Origin: Bacillus sp. FJAT-22090
Lineage (GTDB): Bacteria; Bacillota; Bacilli; Bacillales_A; Planococcaceae
Direction: 5' to 3'
Length of the DNA: 64,000 nt
Assembly (NCBI RefSeq): GCF_001278755.1
Contig: NZ_CP012601.1
Coordinates: forward strand, 4,092,154-4,156,153
How positions within the stretch are numbered: position 1 is the stretch's first letter; each line of letters begins with the position of its first letter. Positions 8,406 to 16,709 of the stretch are shown piece by piece. The notes below the pieces were generated by a model. That model did not search any database. It saw nothing but the letters and a program-made list of their open reading frames with translations, and was not told the DNA's origin. The position numbers were made by a program, and so were the translations under genes.

Positions 8406-9614
8406 ATGTCGATATTAAAAGGTTTAAAGATTTTAGATTTCTCTACATTACTACCGGGTCCTTTTGCAACAATGATGCTGGCAGACATGGGTGCAGATAT
8501 TATAAAAATAGAATCACCAGATCGAGAGGACTTTCTAAAACATATTAATCCTAAGGATGGAGATGTATCAGCTACTTTCGCTCATCTGAATCGTTCCAAG
8601 CGCTCATTGGCTCTGAATCTAAAATTAGAGGAATCAAAGGAAATAATATATAAACTAATTCAAGATTACGATATTGTTATTGAACAGTTTAGGCCAGGAG
8701 TTATGGATAAACTTGGAATTGGTTATGACAGATTAAAAGAGATTAATTCGAAAATTATTTTTTGCTCGATTACAGGTTATGGACAAACAGGCCCTTTACA
8801 GCATAAAGCTGGCCATGATATTAACTATTTATCAATAGCTGGCATCCCAAGTTATTCTTTTAGGAAAAAACAGGTTCCTGTTCCGTCTGGCATACAAGTT
8901 GCTGATATAGCTGGAGGATCAATGCCTGCTGTTATTGGTATATTAGCAGCGGTATACAATCGAGATAAAACTGGAGTGGGACAGCATATCGATATTAGTC
9001 TGACAGATGTTTCTTTTTCTTTAAATGCTATGTATGGACCAGGATATTTGGTGGGGAATGAAGAGCCAACAGAAGAGTCTTTACTATTAAATGGCGGTAC
9101 TTTTTATGATTATTATGAGACTAGTGATCATCGATACATTTCAGTTGGGAGCTTAGAACCGAAATTTCAGGAAATGCTTTGTGAACTAATCGGTGATAAA
9201 AGTTTATTAACATTAAGTGGTAGTAAGAGGCAAAAGGACCAGCAGACTTTCAAAGAGTTATTAGTACAAACATTTAAACAAAAGACCTTTGATGAATGGC
9301 TAAATATTCTTGGAGATAAATTCGATGGCTGTGTTGAACCTGTATTGAGCTTTTCAGAAGCAGTGAACCATCCGCAGATTAATGCAAGAGAAATGGTTAT
9401 CTCCGTTCCAAATCAAAAAGGAGGCTCGCAAAATCAAATTGCTTTCCCTATAAAATTCTCTAATAACTTACCTGAATACCGTTTTTCTGGAGTACAAACG
9501 GGAGAACATTCTATGGAGATTATGGAGGAAATTGGTTTCCAATTAGAGACTATTCAATTGTTCACTCAAAAAGGAGTTTTTGGGACAAATAAGAATAAGG
9601 TTATTCCATTATAA
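8406..9614 (+). CDS. CaiB/BaiF-family (class III) CoA transferase, AMACR-like
   Basis: A 402-residue family III CoA-transferase. Family signatures: LKILDFSTLLPGPFATMMLADMG split near residues 7-29, KSRSLALNLK-like (RSKRSLALNLK), ITGYGQTGP (about 120), and GHDINYLSIAG (about 138), in which the Asp is the catalytic residue; GHDINY is typical of alpha-methylacyl-CoA racemases. It could therefore move CoA between acids or racemise a branched acyl-CoA. An acyl-CoA ligase gene follows after 33 bases and suggests joint use of an organic or branched fatty acid. Strong AAGGAGA site before ATG. Confidence 0.9.
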   Translation: MSILKGLKILDFSTLLPGPFATMMLADMGADIIKIESPDREDFLKHINPKDGDVSATFAHLNRSKRSLALNLKLEESKEIIYKLIQDYDIVIEQFRPGVMDKLGIGYDRLKEINSKIIFCSITGYGQTGPLQHKAGHDINYLSIAGIPSYSFRKKQVPVPSGIQVADIAGGSMPAVIGILAAVYNRDKTGVGQHIDISLTDVSFSLNAMYGPGYLVGNEEPTEESLLLNGGTFYDYYETSDHRYISVGSLEPKFQEMLCELIGDKSLLTLSGSKRQKDQQTFKELLVQTFKQKTFDEWLNILGDKFDGCVEPVLSFSEAVNHPQINAREMVISVPNQKGGSQNQIAFPIKFSNNLPEYRFSGVQTGEHSMEIMEEIGFQLETIQLFTQKGVFGTNKNKVIPL

Positions 9615-9647
9615 ATAAAATAGATAAATAGAAAAGGAGCGGATCAT

Positions 9648-11237
9648 ATGTTTTCACCATTAACACCGTTAGACTGGAAACGCAGAGCAGTAAAATACTA
9701 TCCGGAAAAGATAGCAGTAATAGATGGGGAGAAAAAGTTTACATATAAAGAGTTTGGGCAACGTGTAGACAAGCTTTCCAACGCTTTGCGCCAAGCAGGA
9801 ATAAGCGAAGGAGACCATGTAGCAGTTATGCTTCCAAATACACACTACATGTTGGAATGCTTTTATGGTATTTGTCAGCTTGGAGCCGTAATGGTACCCC
9901 TAAATTATCGATTGAATGCAGAGGATTTGGAATATATCATACAACACAGTGATTCCAAGATGCTTATCGTAGATGAAGAGTTTACTGGGCCAATTGAGAA
10001 AATTGAAAGTAACTTGTCTTTAGATCAAGTTGTCATTGTATCTGTAGAAGGGCAATCCCATTCGTTAAATGGAATTGATTTTGAGGACTTTATTCAACAG
10101 GATCTAGAAGAGATTTCATTACCATCAATTGATGAAAATCAATTGCTAACCGTAAATTATACAAGTGGTACAACCTCAAAACCGAAAGGTGTTATGCTAA
10201 CTCATCGGGGTAATTATTTGAATGCAGCTAATTTTATGTACCACTTAAGCGTTCATCATGATGATGTATATTTGCACACATTGCCAATGTTCCATGCTAA
10301 TGGATGGGGAGGAGTTTGGGCAATAACAGCTACTGGTGCTACTCATATCTGTTTAAGAAAAGTAGATCCTCCTCTCATATTAGATTTATTTGAAGAGCAT
10401 AAAATCACTTTATTGTGTGGGGCACCTACAGTAGTGAACATGCTAGTTAACGAACCAAAGGCAAAAGAGGTCAAGATTACAACTAACCCACGTATGGCAA
10501 CCGCTGGTGCTCCACCTGCAGCAGCTCTTATTGCAAAAGCACAAGCCATTTTAGGTTTGAACATGATGCATGTATACGGGTTAACCGAGACATCTCCTTT
10601 CATCTTATATTGTGAGTGGAAAAAAGAATTTGATGACAAATCTGCAGAAGAGCAATCGACGATTAAAGCAAGACAAGGTATTGAGCTTGCGTTTAATGGG
10701 GAAACAAAAGTAGTAAGTCAAGAAGATGGAAAAGAAGTGGCATGGAATGGAAAGGAATTAGGGGAAATCATCACTCGAGGTAATGTTGTGATGGAAGGGT
10801 ATTATAAAGATCCTGAAAAAACGGCCGAAGCTATAAAAGATGGATGGTTCTATACAGGTGATTTAGCCGTAACCTATCCAGATGGATATATTGAGATTCA
10901 AGACCGTATTAAAGATATGATTATTTCAGGTGGGGAAAATATTTCTTCAACAGAAATTGAAGGGGTTCTTTATAAACATCCAGATATTTTAGAAGTAGCC
11001 GTGATAGCCGTGCCCGATGAAAAATGGGGAGAAGTACCAAAGGCCATAATTGTTCTCCATCCTGATCGCCATGTGACAGAACAAGAGATTATTGATTACT
11101 GTCGCTCAACTATGGCACATTTTAAAGCACCGAAGGCGGTTGACATTGTAGAGGCTTTACCAAAAACGGCCACAGGTAAACTTCAAAAATTCCGACTAAG
11201 AGAAATGTATTGGAATGGACCGAAAAAAGTTAATTAA
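9648..11237 (+). CDS. AMP-dependent fatty acid/organic acid--CoA ligase
   Basis: A 529-residue ANL-superfamily ligase making acyl-CoA through an acyl-adenylate. Visible motifs: P-loop YTSGTTSKPKGVMLTHRG (about 175-192), YGLTETSP (about 307), GWFYTGDL (about 400), the hinge DRIKDMIISGGENIS (about 420) and the catalytic Lys in KTATGKLQKF near the C-terminus. AAAAGGAGC precedes the ATG. The adjacent CoA-transferase and the following GNAT gene may belong to one operon. Chain-length specificity is not readable. Confidence 0.92.
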   Translation: MFSPLTPLDWKRRAVKYYPEKIAVIDGEKKFTYKEFGQRVDKLSNALRQAGISEGDHVAVMLPNTHYMLECFYGICQLGAVMVPLNYRLNAEDLEYIIQHSDSKMLIVDEEFTGPIEKIESNLSLDQVVIVSVEGQSHSLNGIDFEDFIQQDLEEISLPSIDENQLLTVNYTSGTTSKPKGVMLTHRGNYLNAANFMYHLSVHHDDVYLHTLPMFHANGWGGVWAITATGATHICLRKVDPPLILDLFEEHKITLLCGAPTVVNMLVNEPKAKEVKITTNPRMATAGAPPAAALIAKAQAILGLNMMHVYGLTETSPFILYCEWKKEFDDKSAEEQSTIKARQGIELAFNGETKVVSQEDGKEVAWNGKELGEIITRGNVVMEGYYKDPEKTAEAIKDGWFYTGDLAVTYPDGYIEIQDRIKDMIISGGENISSTEIEGVLYKHPDILEVAVIAVPDEKWGEVPKAIIVLHPDRHVTEQEIIDYCRSTMAHFKAPKAVDIVEALPKTATGKLQKFRLREMYWNGPKKVN

Positions 11238-11292
11238 AAGTAAGTTGTAAGAAATATAGAAAAAGAAAGTAATACCGGGGGAAATCATAAGT

Positions 11293-11742
11293 ATGAATTT
11301 AATAGATATAACAAAGGAAAATTGGTTGAAAACAGTTTTTTTAACTACAAATGAAAATGGACATGCAACCATTACAGAGAAGTTTGTTGCTTCTAATGCT
11401 CTTTCAATTGTTCAATCCGTATTTGAGACAGGATGGACTATTAAAGGGATTCAAGTGGATGACAAATTAATAGGGTTTACAATGTATGGTTTTTCAGAAG
11501 ATCTTTCAAAATATGAAATATGTCGATTAATGATTGATAGGAGATATCAAGAAAAAGGATATGGCAAGCGAGCAATTGGATTGATAATAGATGAAATGAA
11601 AAGGATAGAAGACTGTGATGCAATTTATTTATCAACTGAGCCTGATAATGAATTAGCACGAAAGCTATATGAGCGTTTTGGATTTAAGGAAACGGGCGAA
11701 ATAATTGAAGGTGAAGTAGAATACTGTTTGCAATTAGTTTAG
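11293..11742 (+). CDS. GNAT family N-acetyltransferase (spermidine acetyltransferase-like)
   Basis: A 149-residue GNAT protein. Motif A is CRLMIDRRYQEKGYGKRAIG (about residues 76-95), followed by LSTEPDNELARKLYERFGF. The layout resembles diamine/spermidine acetyltransferases (BltD/PaiA-like), but the substrate is inference. GGGGGA lies 12 bases before ATG, a somewhat long gap. Its terminator is one of the duplicated hairpins flanking a repeat element. Confidence 0.85.
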   Translation: MNLIDITKENWLKTVFLTTNENGHATITEKFVASNALSIVQSVFETGWTIKGIQVDDKLIGFTMYGFSEDLSKYEICRLMIDRRYQEKGYGKRAIGLIIDEMKRIEDCDAIYLSTEPDNELARKLYERFGFKETGEIIEGEVEYCLQLV

Positions 11743-11748
11743 GATATA

Positions 11749-11774
11749 AAACGCTTGGATTTGTTCCAAGCGTT
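11749..11774 (+). terminator. Terminator hairpin, left copy, lacking its U tract
   Basis: A hairpin with 10-bp stem (AACGCTTGGA... with ...TCCAAGCGTT) directly behind the GNAT gene. It runs into CAGCTTGACG rather than a U tract. The identical 26 bases recur at 12110-12135, where TTTATTG follows. Confidence 0.7.
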
Positions 11775-12109
11775 CAGCTTGACGACAAAAGTACTTTTAT
11801 AAACGGTTATTAATAAAAAAAATATTCTAAAAGAAGTTGCTTTATCCAATTAAAAGTAAAGATAGTAGATTTCTATAAGGAATTGTTTATAGACAAGGAC
11901 CACCACTTCGCTTTCCGTGGGCTTGGCTTCAGCCTCCTAGGCCAACACGATGTTGGTCATGCAATCGTTGCCGCAGGATGCGGCGAACTTAGATTGCCTT
12001 CCCCTTAACTGCGGGTCTTCTGCTCAAGCTGTTCCCACAGGAGTCTTCGTGGTGGTCCTTGCAGAATTAAACGTACAACTCTATGCAACCTTGAATTTGT
12101 CTACACAAT
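11775..12109. repeat. Repeat element A: AT-rich arms with GC-rich core, between duplicated terminators
   Basis: This 335-bp non-coding element lies exactly between two identical 26-base terminator hairpins. Arm L (11775-11893) starts CAGCTTGACGACAAAAG; arm R ends TTTGTCTACACAAT, so the ends are weakly inverted (TTG..GACAAA). The core (11894-12061) is bounded by a 13-bp perfect inverted repeat, CAAGGACCACCAC / GTGGTGGTCCTTG. Arms and core recur in element B at 51931-52272, with the core in the other orientation relative to the arms. No transposase gene is present. Confidence 0.85.
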
Positions 12110-12141
12110 AAACGCTTGGATTTGTTCCAAGCGTTTATTGT
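12110..12141. terminator. Terminator hairpin, right copy
   Basis: Same 26-base hairpin as 11749-11774, here followed by TTTATTG. It serves the converging XRE-cupin gene on one strand and, with read-through of the element, the GNAT gene on the other. Confidence 0.75.
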
Positions 12142-12143
12142 GT

Positions 12144-12653
12144 TCATTTCGAGGAGACTACTAAAAATTTTATCGGTTGATCTGTTAGGTTATACCAATA
12201 ATGCATTTTATTCGCATCGAACATAATTGACTGGTGCTCGTGTATCTCCTCTTTATGGTCATCTACTACCACAGTTAATGTTCCTTTAATAACAAAAATA
12301 AACTCATGTCCACCATGTGAAAATGCATTTCCTTCATTTTCTCCAGGCTGTAGTATAACTAAAATGGGAGAGTAGGCAGCTTCTCGTATGCCACAGGATA
12401 AATCCTTGTAATAGAATTGTTCTCGTATTTCCTTTAAATCCTTTTCTTTATCGTTCTCAGGAAAAAATACAGTTGGGTTTACCTTTAATGCATCTGCTAT
12501 TTTTTTTAAAGATTCTAAAGTGACACTCGATTTACCACGTTCTACTTGTGAAAGGAAACTTATGGATACCCCCGTTTGTTCTGCTAACTCTTTTAAAGTC
12601 AGTTTACGTTCTTTTCTAAGATTTTTTAAAACCATACCTATATTAGAAGACAT
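12144..12653 (-). CDS. XRE-family regulator with C-terminal cupin domain
   Basis: A 169-residue regulator. Residues about 5-60 are a Cro/CI-type helix-turn-helix (LRKERKLTLKELAEQTGVSI then SFLSQVERGKSSVTLESLKK). Residues about 95-169 are a cupin barrel (QPGENEGNAFSHGGHEFIFV, HEHQSIMFDANKMHYWYNLT) that likely binds a small ligand. AAGGAG lies 8 bases before ATG. It is divergent from an MHS transporter and an ornithine-cyclodeaminase-family gene, with an inverted repeat over the -35, so it probably represses them until the imported substrate is sensed. Confidence 0.92.
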   Translation of the reverse strand: MSSNIGMVLKNLRKERKLTLKELAEQTGVSISFLSQVERGKSSVTLESLKKIADALKVNPTVFFPENDKEKDLKEIREQFYYKDLSCGIREAAYSPILVILQPGENEGNAFSHGGHEFIFVIKGTLTVVVDDHKEEIHEHQSIMFDANKMHYWYNLTDQPIKFLVVSSK

Positions 12654-12725
12654 ACATAATTCTCCTTTTAAATTATCACGTTATTTCTATCATCATACAT
12701 TACTTTTGAAAGAACTCTCAATGTT

Positions 12726-12744
12726 AATAGATTAAAAATCTATT
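12726..12744. promoter_or_regulatory. Candidate operator of the XRE-cupin regulator
   Basis: A perfect inverted repeat, AATAGATT-AAA-AATCTATT, overlaps the first bases of the -35 hexamer of the transporter promoter. A second small palindrome, GAAAATTTTC, lies in the spacer. Binding here would block RNA polymerase. Confidence 0.6.
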
Positions 12745-12771
12745 GACAGAAAATTTTCAACAATCTACAAT
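12743..12771 (+). promoter_or_regulatory. SigA-type promoter of the MHS transporter gene
   Basis: TTGACA (12743-12748), 17-base spacer, TACAAT (12766-12771): a near-consensus SigA promoter 52 bases ahead of the transporter start. Confidence 0.8.
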
Positions 12772-12823
12772 AAAAAAAGGGAGAATTAAAGTGGCACTTC
12801 AATTTTTAAAAGGGGGAAGTAAT

Positions 12824-14167
12824 ATGGATTCAAAACAAATGCGGAAGGTATGGATTGCAAGTTTAGTAGGTAGCTCAATAGAATGGTTTGATTATTTCTT
12901 ATATGGGACAGTAGCAGCTTTAGTGTTCAATCAATTATTTTTTGTTACAGAAGACCCAACAGTTGGTTTACTACTAGCGTATGCATCATTTGCTTTGGCT
13001 TTTTTTATCCGACCATTTGGTGGGGTAATCTTTGCGCATATTGGTGATAGAATAGGACGTAAAAAGACATTAGTTATCACGTTAAGTTTAATGGGAGTAG
13101 CTACCTTTGGAATGGGATTACTACCAACATATCAAGCAATTGGAGTATGGGCTCCGATTCTTCTAATCACTCTTCGTTTAGTTCAAGGGTTAGGTATTGG
13201 GGGAGAATGGGGTGGAGCTCTTCTATTAGCAGTCGAGTATGCCCCGAAAGAAAAACGAGGATTATATGGCGCTATCCCTCAAATGGGTGTGACAATCGGG
13301 ATGGTTCTAGGAACAATCGCTTTATCTCTTATGACATTATTACCTGAAGGATCGTTTATGACATGGGGTTGGCGTATTCCATTTATATTCAGTGCATTAT
13401 TGGTTATCTTTGGTTTATGGATTCGTAAAGGTATTGACGAAACTCCTTCTTTTAAAAAGGTGCAGGAATCAGGAGATATTCCTAAGCTTCCAATCGTTGA
13501 TACCTTTAAGTATCATTGGCGTGAAGTATTAATTGCAATTGGAGCGAAAGTAGTAGAAACAGCTCCATTCTATATTTTTGGTACTTTTGTTGTTTCATAT
13601 GCAACAACAAATTTAGGTTTCTCAAGAACTACTACTTTAAATGCTGTGATGATTGGTACGATCGTAACAACTATTCTTATTCCGATTATGGGTAGCTTAT
13701 CAGATAGAATTGGACGTAAAAAAGTGTATATTACTGGAACGGTTGGTATGGCGTTATTTGCCTTCCCTTACTTCTGGATGTTACAGCAAAAATCAGTGGT
13801 GTTATTAGTAATTGCTACAGTTATTGCATTAGGAATTATTTGGGCACCTATTACTGCGGTTCTAGGGACTATGTTCTCAGAAATTTTTGATGCGAAAGTT
13901 CGTTACACTGGTATCACTCTTGGTTATCAAATAGGTGCAGCAGTAGCTGGAGGAACTGCTCCACTAGTTGCTACAAGCTTAATGCTTGAATTTAACAACT
14001 CCTATATTCCAGTAGCATGCTATATAATCTTTACAGCACTTGTATCTTTAGTTGCAATTTGGGCTGTTAAGGATCGAAGTCAACAACATTTAGATGATGT
14101 AAATAATGATGCTGGTTTAAAAAAGCCTACAAATAGTAGAAAAGCAAAAGAATTGAGTCAAGTATAA
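12824..14167 (+). CDS. MHS-family MFS transporter (metabolite:H+ symporter)
   Basis: A 447-residue, 12-TM transporter of the ProP/ShiA/KgtP branch. Signatures are SSIEWFDYFLYGT at the first TM, GDRIGRKKTL after TM2 and SDRIGRKKVYITG after TM8. The ATG at 12824 follows AAAAGGGGGAAG; the frame opens at TTG 12743 inside the promoter, which is not used. It is divergent from the XRE-cupin regulator and ahead of an ornithine-cyclodeaminase-family gene, suggesting uptake of an amino or imino acid. Substrate unproven. Confidence 0.9.
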   Translation: MDSKQMRKVWIASLVGSSIEWFDYFLYGTVAALVFNQLFFVTEDPTVGLLLAYASFALAFFIRPFGGVIFAHIGDRIGRKKTLVITLSLMGVATFGMGLLPTYQAIGVWAPILLITLRLVQGLGIGGEWGGALLLAVEYAPKEKRGLYGAIPQMGVTIGMVLGTIALSLMTLLPEGSFMTWGWRIPFIFSALLVIFGLWIRKGIDETPSFKKVQESGDIPKLPIVDTFKYHWREVLIAIGAKVVETAPFYIFGTFVVSYATTNLGFSRTTTLNAVMIGTIVTTILIPIMGSLSDRIGRKKVYITGTVGMALFAFPYFWMLQQKSVVLLVIATVIALGIIWAPITAVLGTMFSEIFDAKVRYTGITLGYQIGAAVAGGTAPLVATSLMLEFNNSYIPVACYIIFTALVSLVAIWAVKDRSQQHLDDVNNDAGLKKPTNSRKAKELSQV

Positions 14168-14178
14168 AGTTATTAGAA

Positions 14179-14218
14179 TAACTCGTCTTTGCCATTACTA
14201 GGGAAGACGAGTTTTTTA
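14179..14218 (+). terminator. Rho-independent terminator between transporter and OCD-family gene
   Basis: AACTCGTCTT pairs with AAGACGAGTT, followed by TTTTTATTT. It separates the two genes, so the downstream gene gets read-through or its own start. Confidence 0.82.
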
Positions 14219-14238
14219 TTTAAATGGGGGTTGCAAAA

Positions 14239-15222
14239 ATGTTAGTAGTAAATGAAGAACAGATTATGCGTACATATGGAATGACTGAGGCAATAAAAGA
14301 TGTGAAAGACGTTTTAATAGCGAAAGAAGCAGAGAAAATTGCAAATCCGCATCGAACAGTAATAGAATTTCCGCAACACGAAGCTTCTGCGTTATATATG
14401 CCAAGTGCTGATCTAGTAGGAGAAGTGTCTGCAGTTAAAGTCGTGACAATTTTTCCAAAAAATCCTCAAAAAAGTAAACCGACTACTCAAGGGGTTGTAT
14501 TACTATCAGACGCACAAAATGGAGAGCATATAGCAATGCTGAATGCATCGTATTTAACGCGACTTCGTACTGGTGCTTTAAGTGGAATAGCAACAGATTA
14601 TTTAGCGAGAAAAGATGCGAAAGTGGTTACGGTGATAGGAACAGGAGCAATGGCCTTTGAGCAAGTATTAGCTGTTCTTGCTGTTCGTAAAATTGATCGT
14701 ATTTTACTAGTGAATCGCACTACTTCAAAAGCTGAAATGTTTGGTGAAAAACTAAAGTCATTTGGTGTAGAGGTGCCTTATGAAGTATTTGAAGATGTGT
14801 CAGTTGCCGTTCAACAAGCAGATATAATCTGCTGTGCAACTCGCTCTAATGAACCTGTTTTTAAAGGAGAAGATTTAAAAAAAGGAACTCATATAAATGG
14901 AGTGGGCTCTTATTTGCCACATATGTTGGAAGTAGACATCACCACAATTACTAGAGCGTCAAAAATTGTAGTAGATGACCTAGAGGGTGTTAAAGATGAA
15001 GCAGGAGAATTAATGCATGCAGAAAAAATTGGGAAATGGTCATTTGACGATGTTCATGGCGAACTAGGAAAGCTTGTAAACGGTCAAATAATTGGTCGCG
15101 AAAACGAGAAGGAAATTACATTTTTTAAATCGGTAGGAGCAGCTTATTTTGATTTGGCAGTAGCAAAAGGTGTATATAATAAAGCGAAAAAACAACAAAT
15201 AGGAACAGAAATAGATGTGTAA
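14239..15222 (+). CDS. Ornithine cyclodeaminase / mu-crystallin family protein
   Basis: A 327-residue NAD(P)-dependent protein of the OCD/mu-crystallin family, which includes ornithine cyclodeaminase, alanine dehydrogenase, ketimine reductases and opine-type enzymes. Seen: ALYMPSADLVGE, ATYLTRLRTGALSG-like (NASYLTRLRTGALSGIATDY), Rossmann VTVIGTGAMAFEQV (about 133), GVGSYLPHMLEVD and DDLEGVKDEAGEL. ATG 14239 has GGGGG 8 bases before it. Context (MHS transporter, XRE-cupin regulator) suggests catabolism of an imported amino acid or cyclic imine. Confidence 0.9.
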   Translation: MLVVNEEQIMRTYGMTEAIKDVKDVLIAKEAEKIANPHRTVIEFPQHEASALYMPSADLVGEVSAVKVVTIFPKNPQKSKPTTQGVVLLSDAQNGEHIAMLNASYLTRLRTGALSGIATDYLARKDAKVVTVIGTGAMAFEQVLAVLAVRKIDRILLVNRTTSKAEMFGEKLKSFGVEVPYEVFEDVSVAVQQADIICCATRSNEPVFKGEDLKKGTHINGVGSYLPHMLEVDITTITRASKIVVDDLEGVKDEAGELMHAEKIGKWSFDDVHGELGKLVNGQIIGRENEKEITFFKSVGAAYFDLAVAKGVYNKAKKQQIGTEIDV

Positions 15223-15244
15223 AAATGAATACGTAATAACATCT

Positions 15245-15273
15245 GAGGCATCCAATAATGGAAGCCTCTTTTT
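15245..15273 (+). terminator. Rho-independent terminator
   Basis: GAGGC(A)TCCA-ATAA-TGGA(A)GCCTC followed by TTTTTG; ends the OCD-family transcript. Confidence 0.85.
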
Positions 15274-15309
15274 GTATCTTATTAATTCCTACTAAACCAC
15301 TTTATTTAA

Positions 15310-15338
15310 TTGACTAAAGAAGTCATTTCCATTATTAT
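15310..15338 (+). promoter_or_regulatory. SigA-type promoter of the alpha/beta hydrolase gene
   Basis: TTGACT, 17-base spacer, TATTAT. The -35 and spacer contain a small inverted repeat, TGACT-AAAGA-AGTCA. Confidence 0.6.
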
Positions 15339-15394
15339 ATCTGTTAACATACTAGTGAAACAGAAATAAATTAAATTATGAAAGGAAGTTAAAT

Positions 15395-16204
15395 ATGAAA
15401 CAACAAACAGTATCAATCCTTTCAAATGAATTATGTCTCTCCGGAGTACTCCATCTTCCTTCAAACTCTGATGAACAGAAAGTTCCTCTCATTGTTATTT
15501 TACATGGATTTTTAGGTAGTAAAGTAGGAGAGCATCGAATGTTTGTGAAGGCTGCTCGTTTTTTTACTAAAAGAGGGTTTAGTGTATTCCGTTTCGATTT
15601 TAGTGGATGTGGTGAGAGCGACGGTGATTATTCTAATGTAATGGTTACAAAACAATTAAAGGAAGTACAGATTGTACTAAACTATTTATCATTGATTAAA
15701 GAAGTGGATGCCGAGAATATTACTTTGATTGGACATAGTCTAGGCGGTGCTGTAGCTTCCATTACGGCTGCTCAGGATAGACGTATTAGAAAACTAATTT
15801 TATGGTCACCAGTAGGTAAACCTTACGAAGATATTTCAAAAATTATGGGTGCAGAGACAGTTGAATTAGCGAGAGTGAATGGAAAAGTGGATTATAATGG
15901 ATTCTACGTCAGTCATTTATTTTTAGAGGATCTGAAAAATCATCACCCATTAGAAGCGATTTGCTCTTATAAAGATGAAGCTCTCATCATTCATGCAAAA
16001 GAGGATGAAGACGTTCCTACAGAACATACATATAGCTATTTTGATGCGCTGCGTCAAAGAGGATGTAAAAAAGAAGTGGATAAGTATTTTGTGGAGCATG
16101 CAGATCATACCTTTTCAAGTTATGCATTGGAAGAAGAGTTATTTAATAAATCCTTTGAGTGGCTAGAAAAGTATTTGGATACTACTGAGAAAATAGCATT
16201 ATAA
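15395..16204 (+). CDS. Alpha/beta hydrolase
   Basis: A 269-residue serine hydrolase. HGFLGSK (about residue 34) supplies the oxyanion region, GHSLGGA (about 113) the nucleophile elbow Ser, and the C-terminus has DEDVPTEHT and HADHTF for the Asp and His of the triad. The pattern resembles the BAAT/feruloyl-esterase-like cytosolic hydrolases (FRFDFSGCGESDG). No signal peptide. GAAAGGAAG before ATG. Substrate unknown. Confidence 0.9.
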   Translation: MKQQTVSILSNELCLSGVLHLPSNSDEQKVPLIVILHGFLGSKVGEHRMFVKAARFFTKRGFSVFRFDFSGCGESDGDYSNVMVTKQLKEVQIVLNYLSLIKEVDAENITLIGHSLGGAVASITAAQDRRIRKLILWSPVGKPYEDISKIMGAETVELARVNGKVDYNGFYVSHLFLEDLKNHHPLEAICSYKDEALIIHAKEDEDVPTEHTYSYFDALRQRGCKKEVDKYFVEHADHTFSSYALEEELFNKSFEWLEKYLDTTEKIAL

Positions 16205-16206
16205 GC

Positions 16207-16230
16207 AACACACTTAATTTTAAGTGTGTT
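16207..16230 (+). terminator. Terminator hairpin, left copy, lacking its U tract
   Basis: AACACACTTAA-TT-TTAAGTGTGTT is a perfect hairpin directly behind the hydrolase gene, running into CAGATGG instead of U residues. A near copy at 16529-16553 keeps the U tract. Confidence 0.65.
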
Positions 16231-16528
16231 CAGATGGAATAAAAAAAGCAGTTGGCTAATTAGTCTCATGTTATGTTGATTTTTAGTCATTATTTCTCTA
16301 TTACCTCAAGATTATTCTTCCTGCGTGTATAGAAAATAATAAGGTAGCATTTTATTGATTTGGAGAAGCGTTCGATCGACTCCTGCGGGAAAGCGAGACA
16401 GACGCGACCCCGCACGAAGCGAGAGCTGAGGAGGAGGCTCGGCGCTCGCCCGCGGAAAGCGAGTGATAAGCTTCGGAAAACCTGTTCAAATCTATATAAA
16501 AAAATCGAGATAGTCTATATACGACCTG
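16231..16528. repeat. Repeat element E: GC-rich repeat between duplicated terminators
   Basis: A 298-bp non-coding interval that starts CAGATGG just after one terminator hairpin and ends CGACCTG just before its second copy. It carries a GC-rich block at about 16362-16475 (CTCCTGCGGGAAAGCGAGAC ... CCCGCGGAAAGCGAG) of a kind scattered through Bacillaceae and Caryophanaceae genomes. Its arms do not match those of elements A and B. Open frames across it have no Shine-Dalgarno sites. Confidence 0.8.
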
Positions 16529-16560
16529 AACACACTTATTTGTTAAGTGTGTTTTTATTT
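16529..16560 (+). terminator. Terminator hairpin, right copy, with U tract
   Basis: AACACACTTA-TTTGT-TAAGTGTGTT followed by TTTATTTT. It is a near copy of 16207-16230 with a changed loop. Confidence 0.78.
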
Positions 16561-16629
16561 TGCTAATAAAGGTATTTAGTATTATTGAAGTTATAAAGGC
16601 AATACTAAAAAATAGATGTTTTTGTTTAA

Positions 16630-16658
16630 TTGACAATGCACCAACTTCGTGATAAAAT
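16630..16658 (+). promoter_or_regulatory. SigA-type promoter of the ring-cleaving dioxygenase gene
   Basis: TTGACA, 17-base spacer, TAAAAT: near-consensus promoter about 50 bases ahead of the start codon. Confidence 0.75.
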
Positions 16659-16709
16659 TACTTTGAATTAGAGATATTTAAATTAAAGATAAATTTGGAG
16701 GGAAAATAT

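Noticed and set aside
16352-16636. Open frames on both strands between the hydrolase and dioxygenase genes
   Set aside because: They cross repeat element E and the duplicated terminator; no ribosome site.
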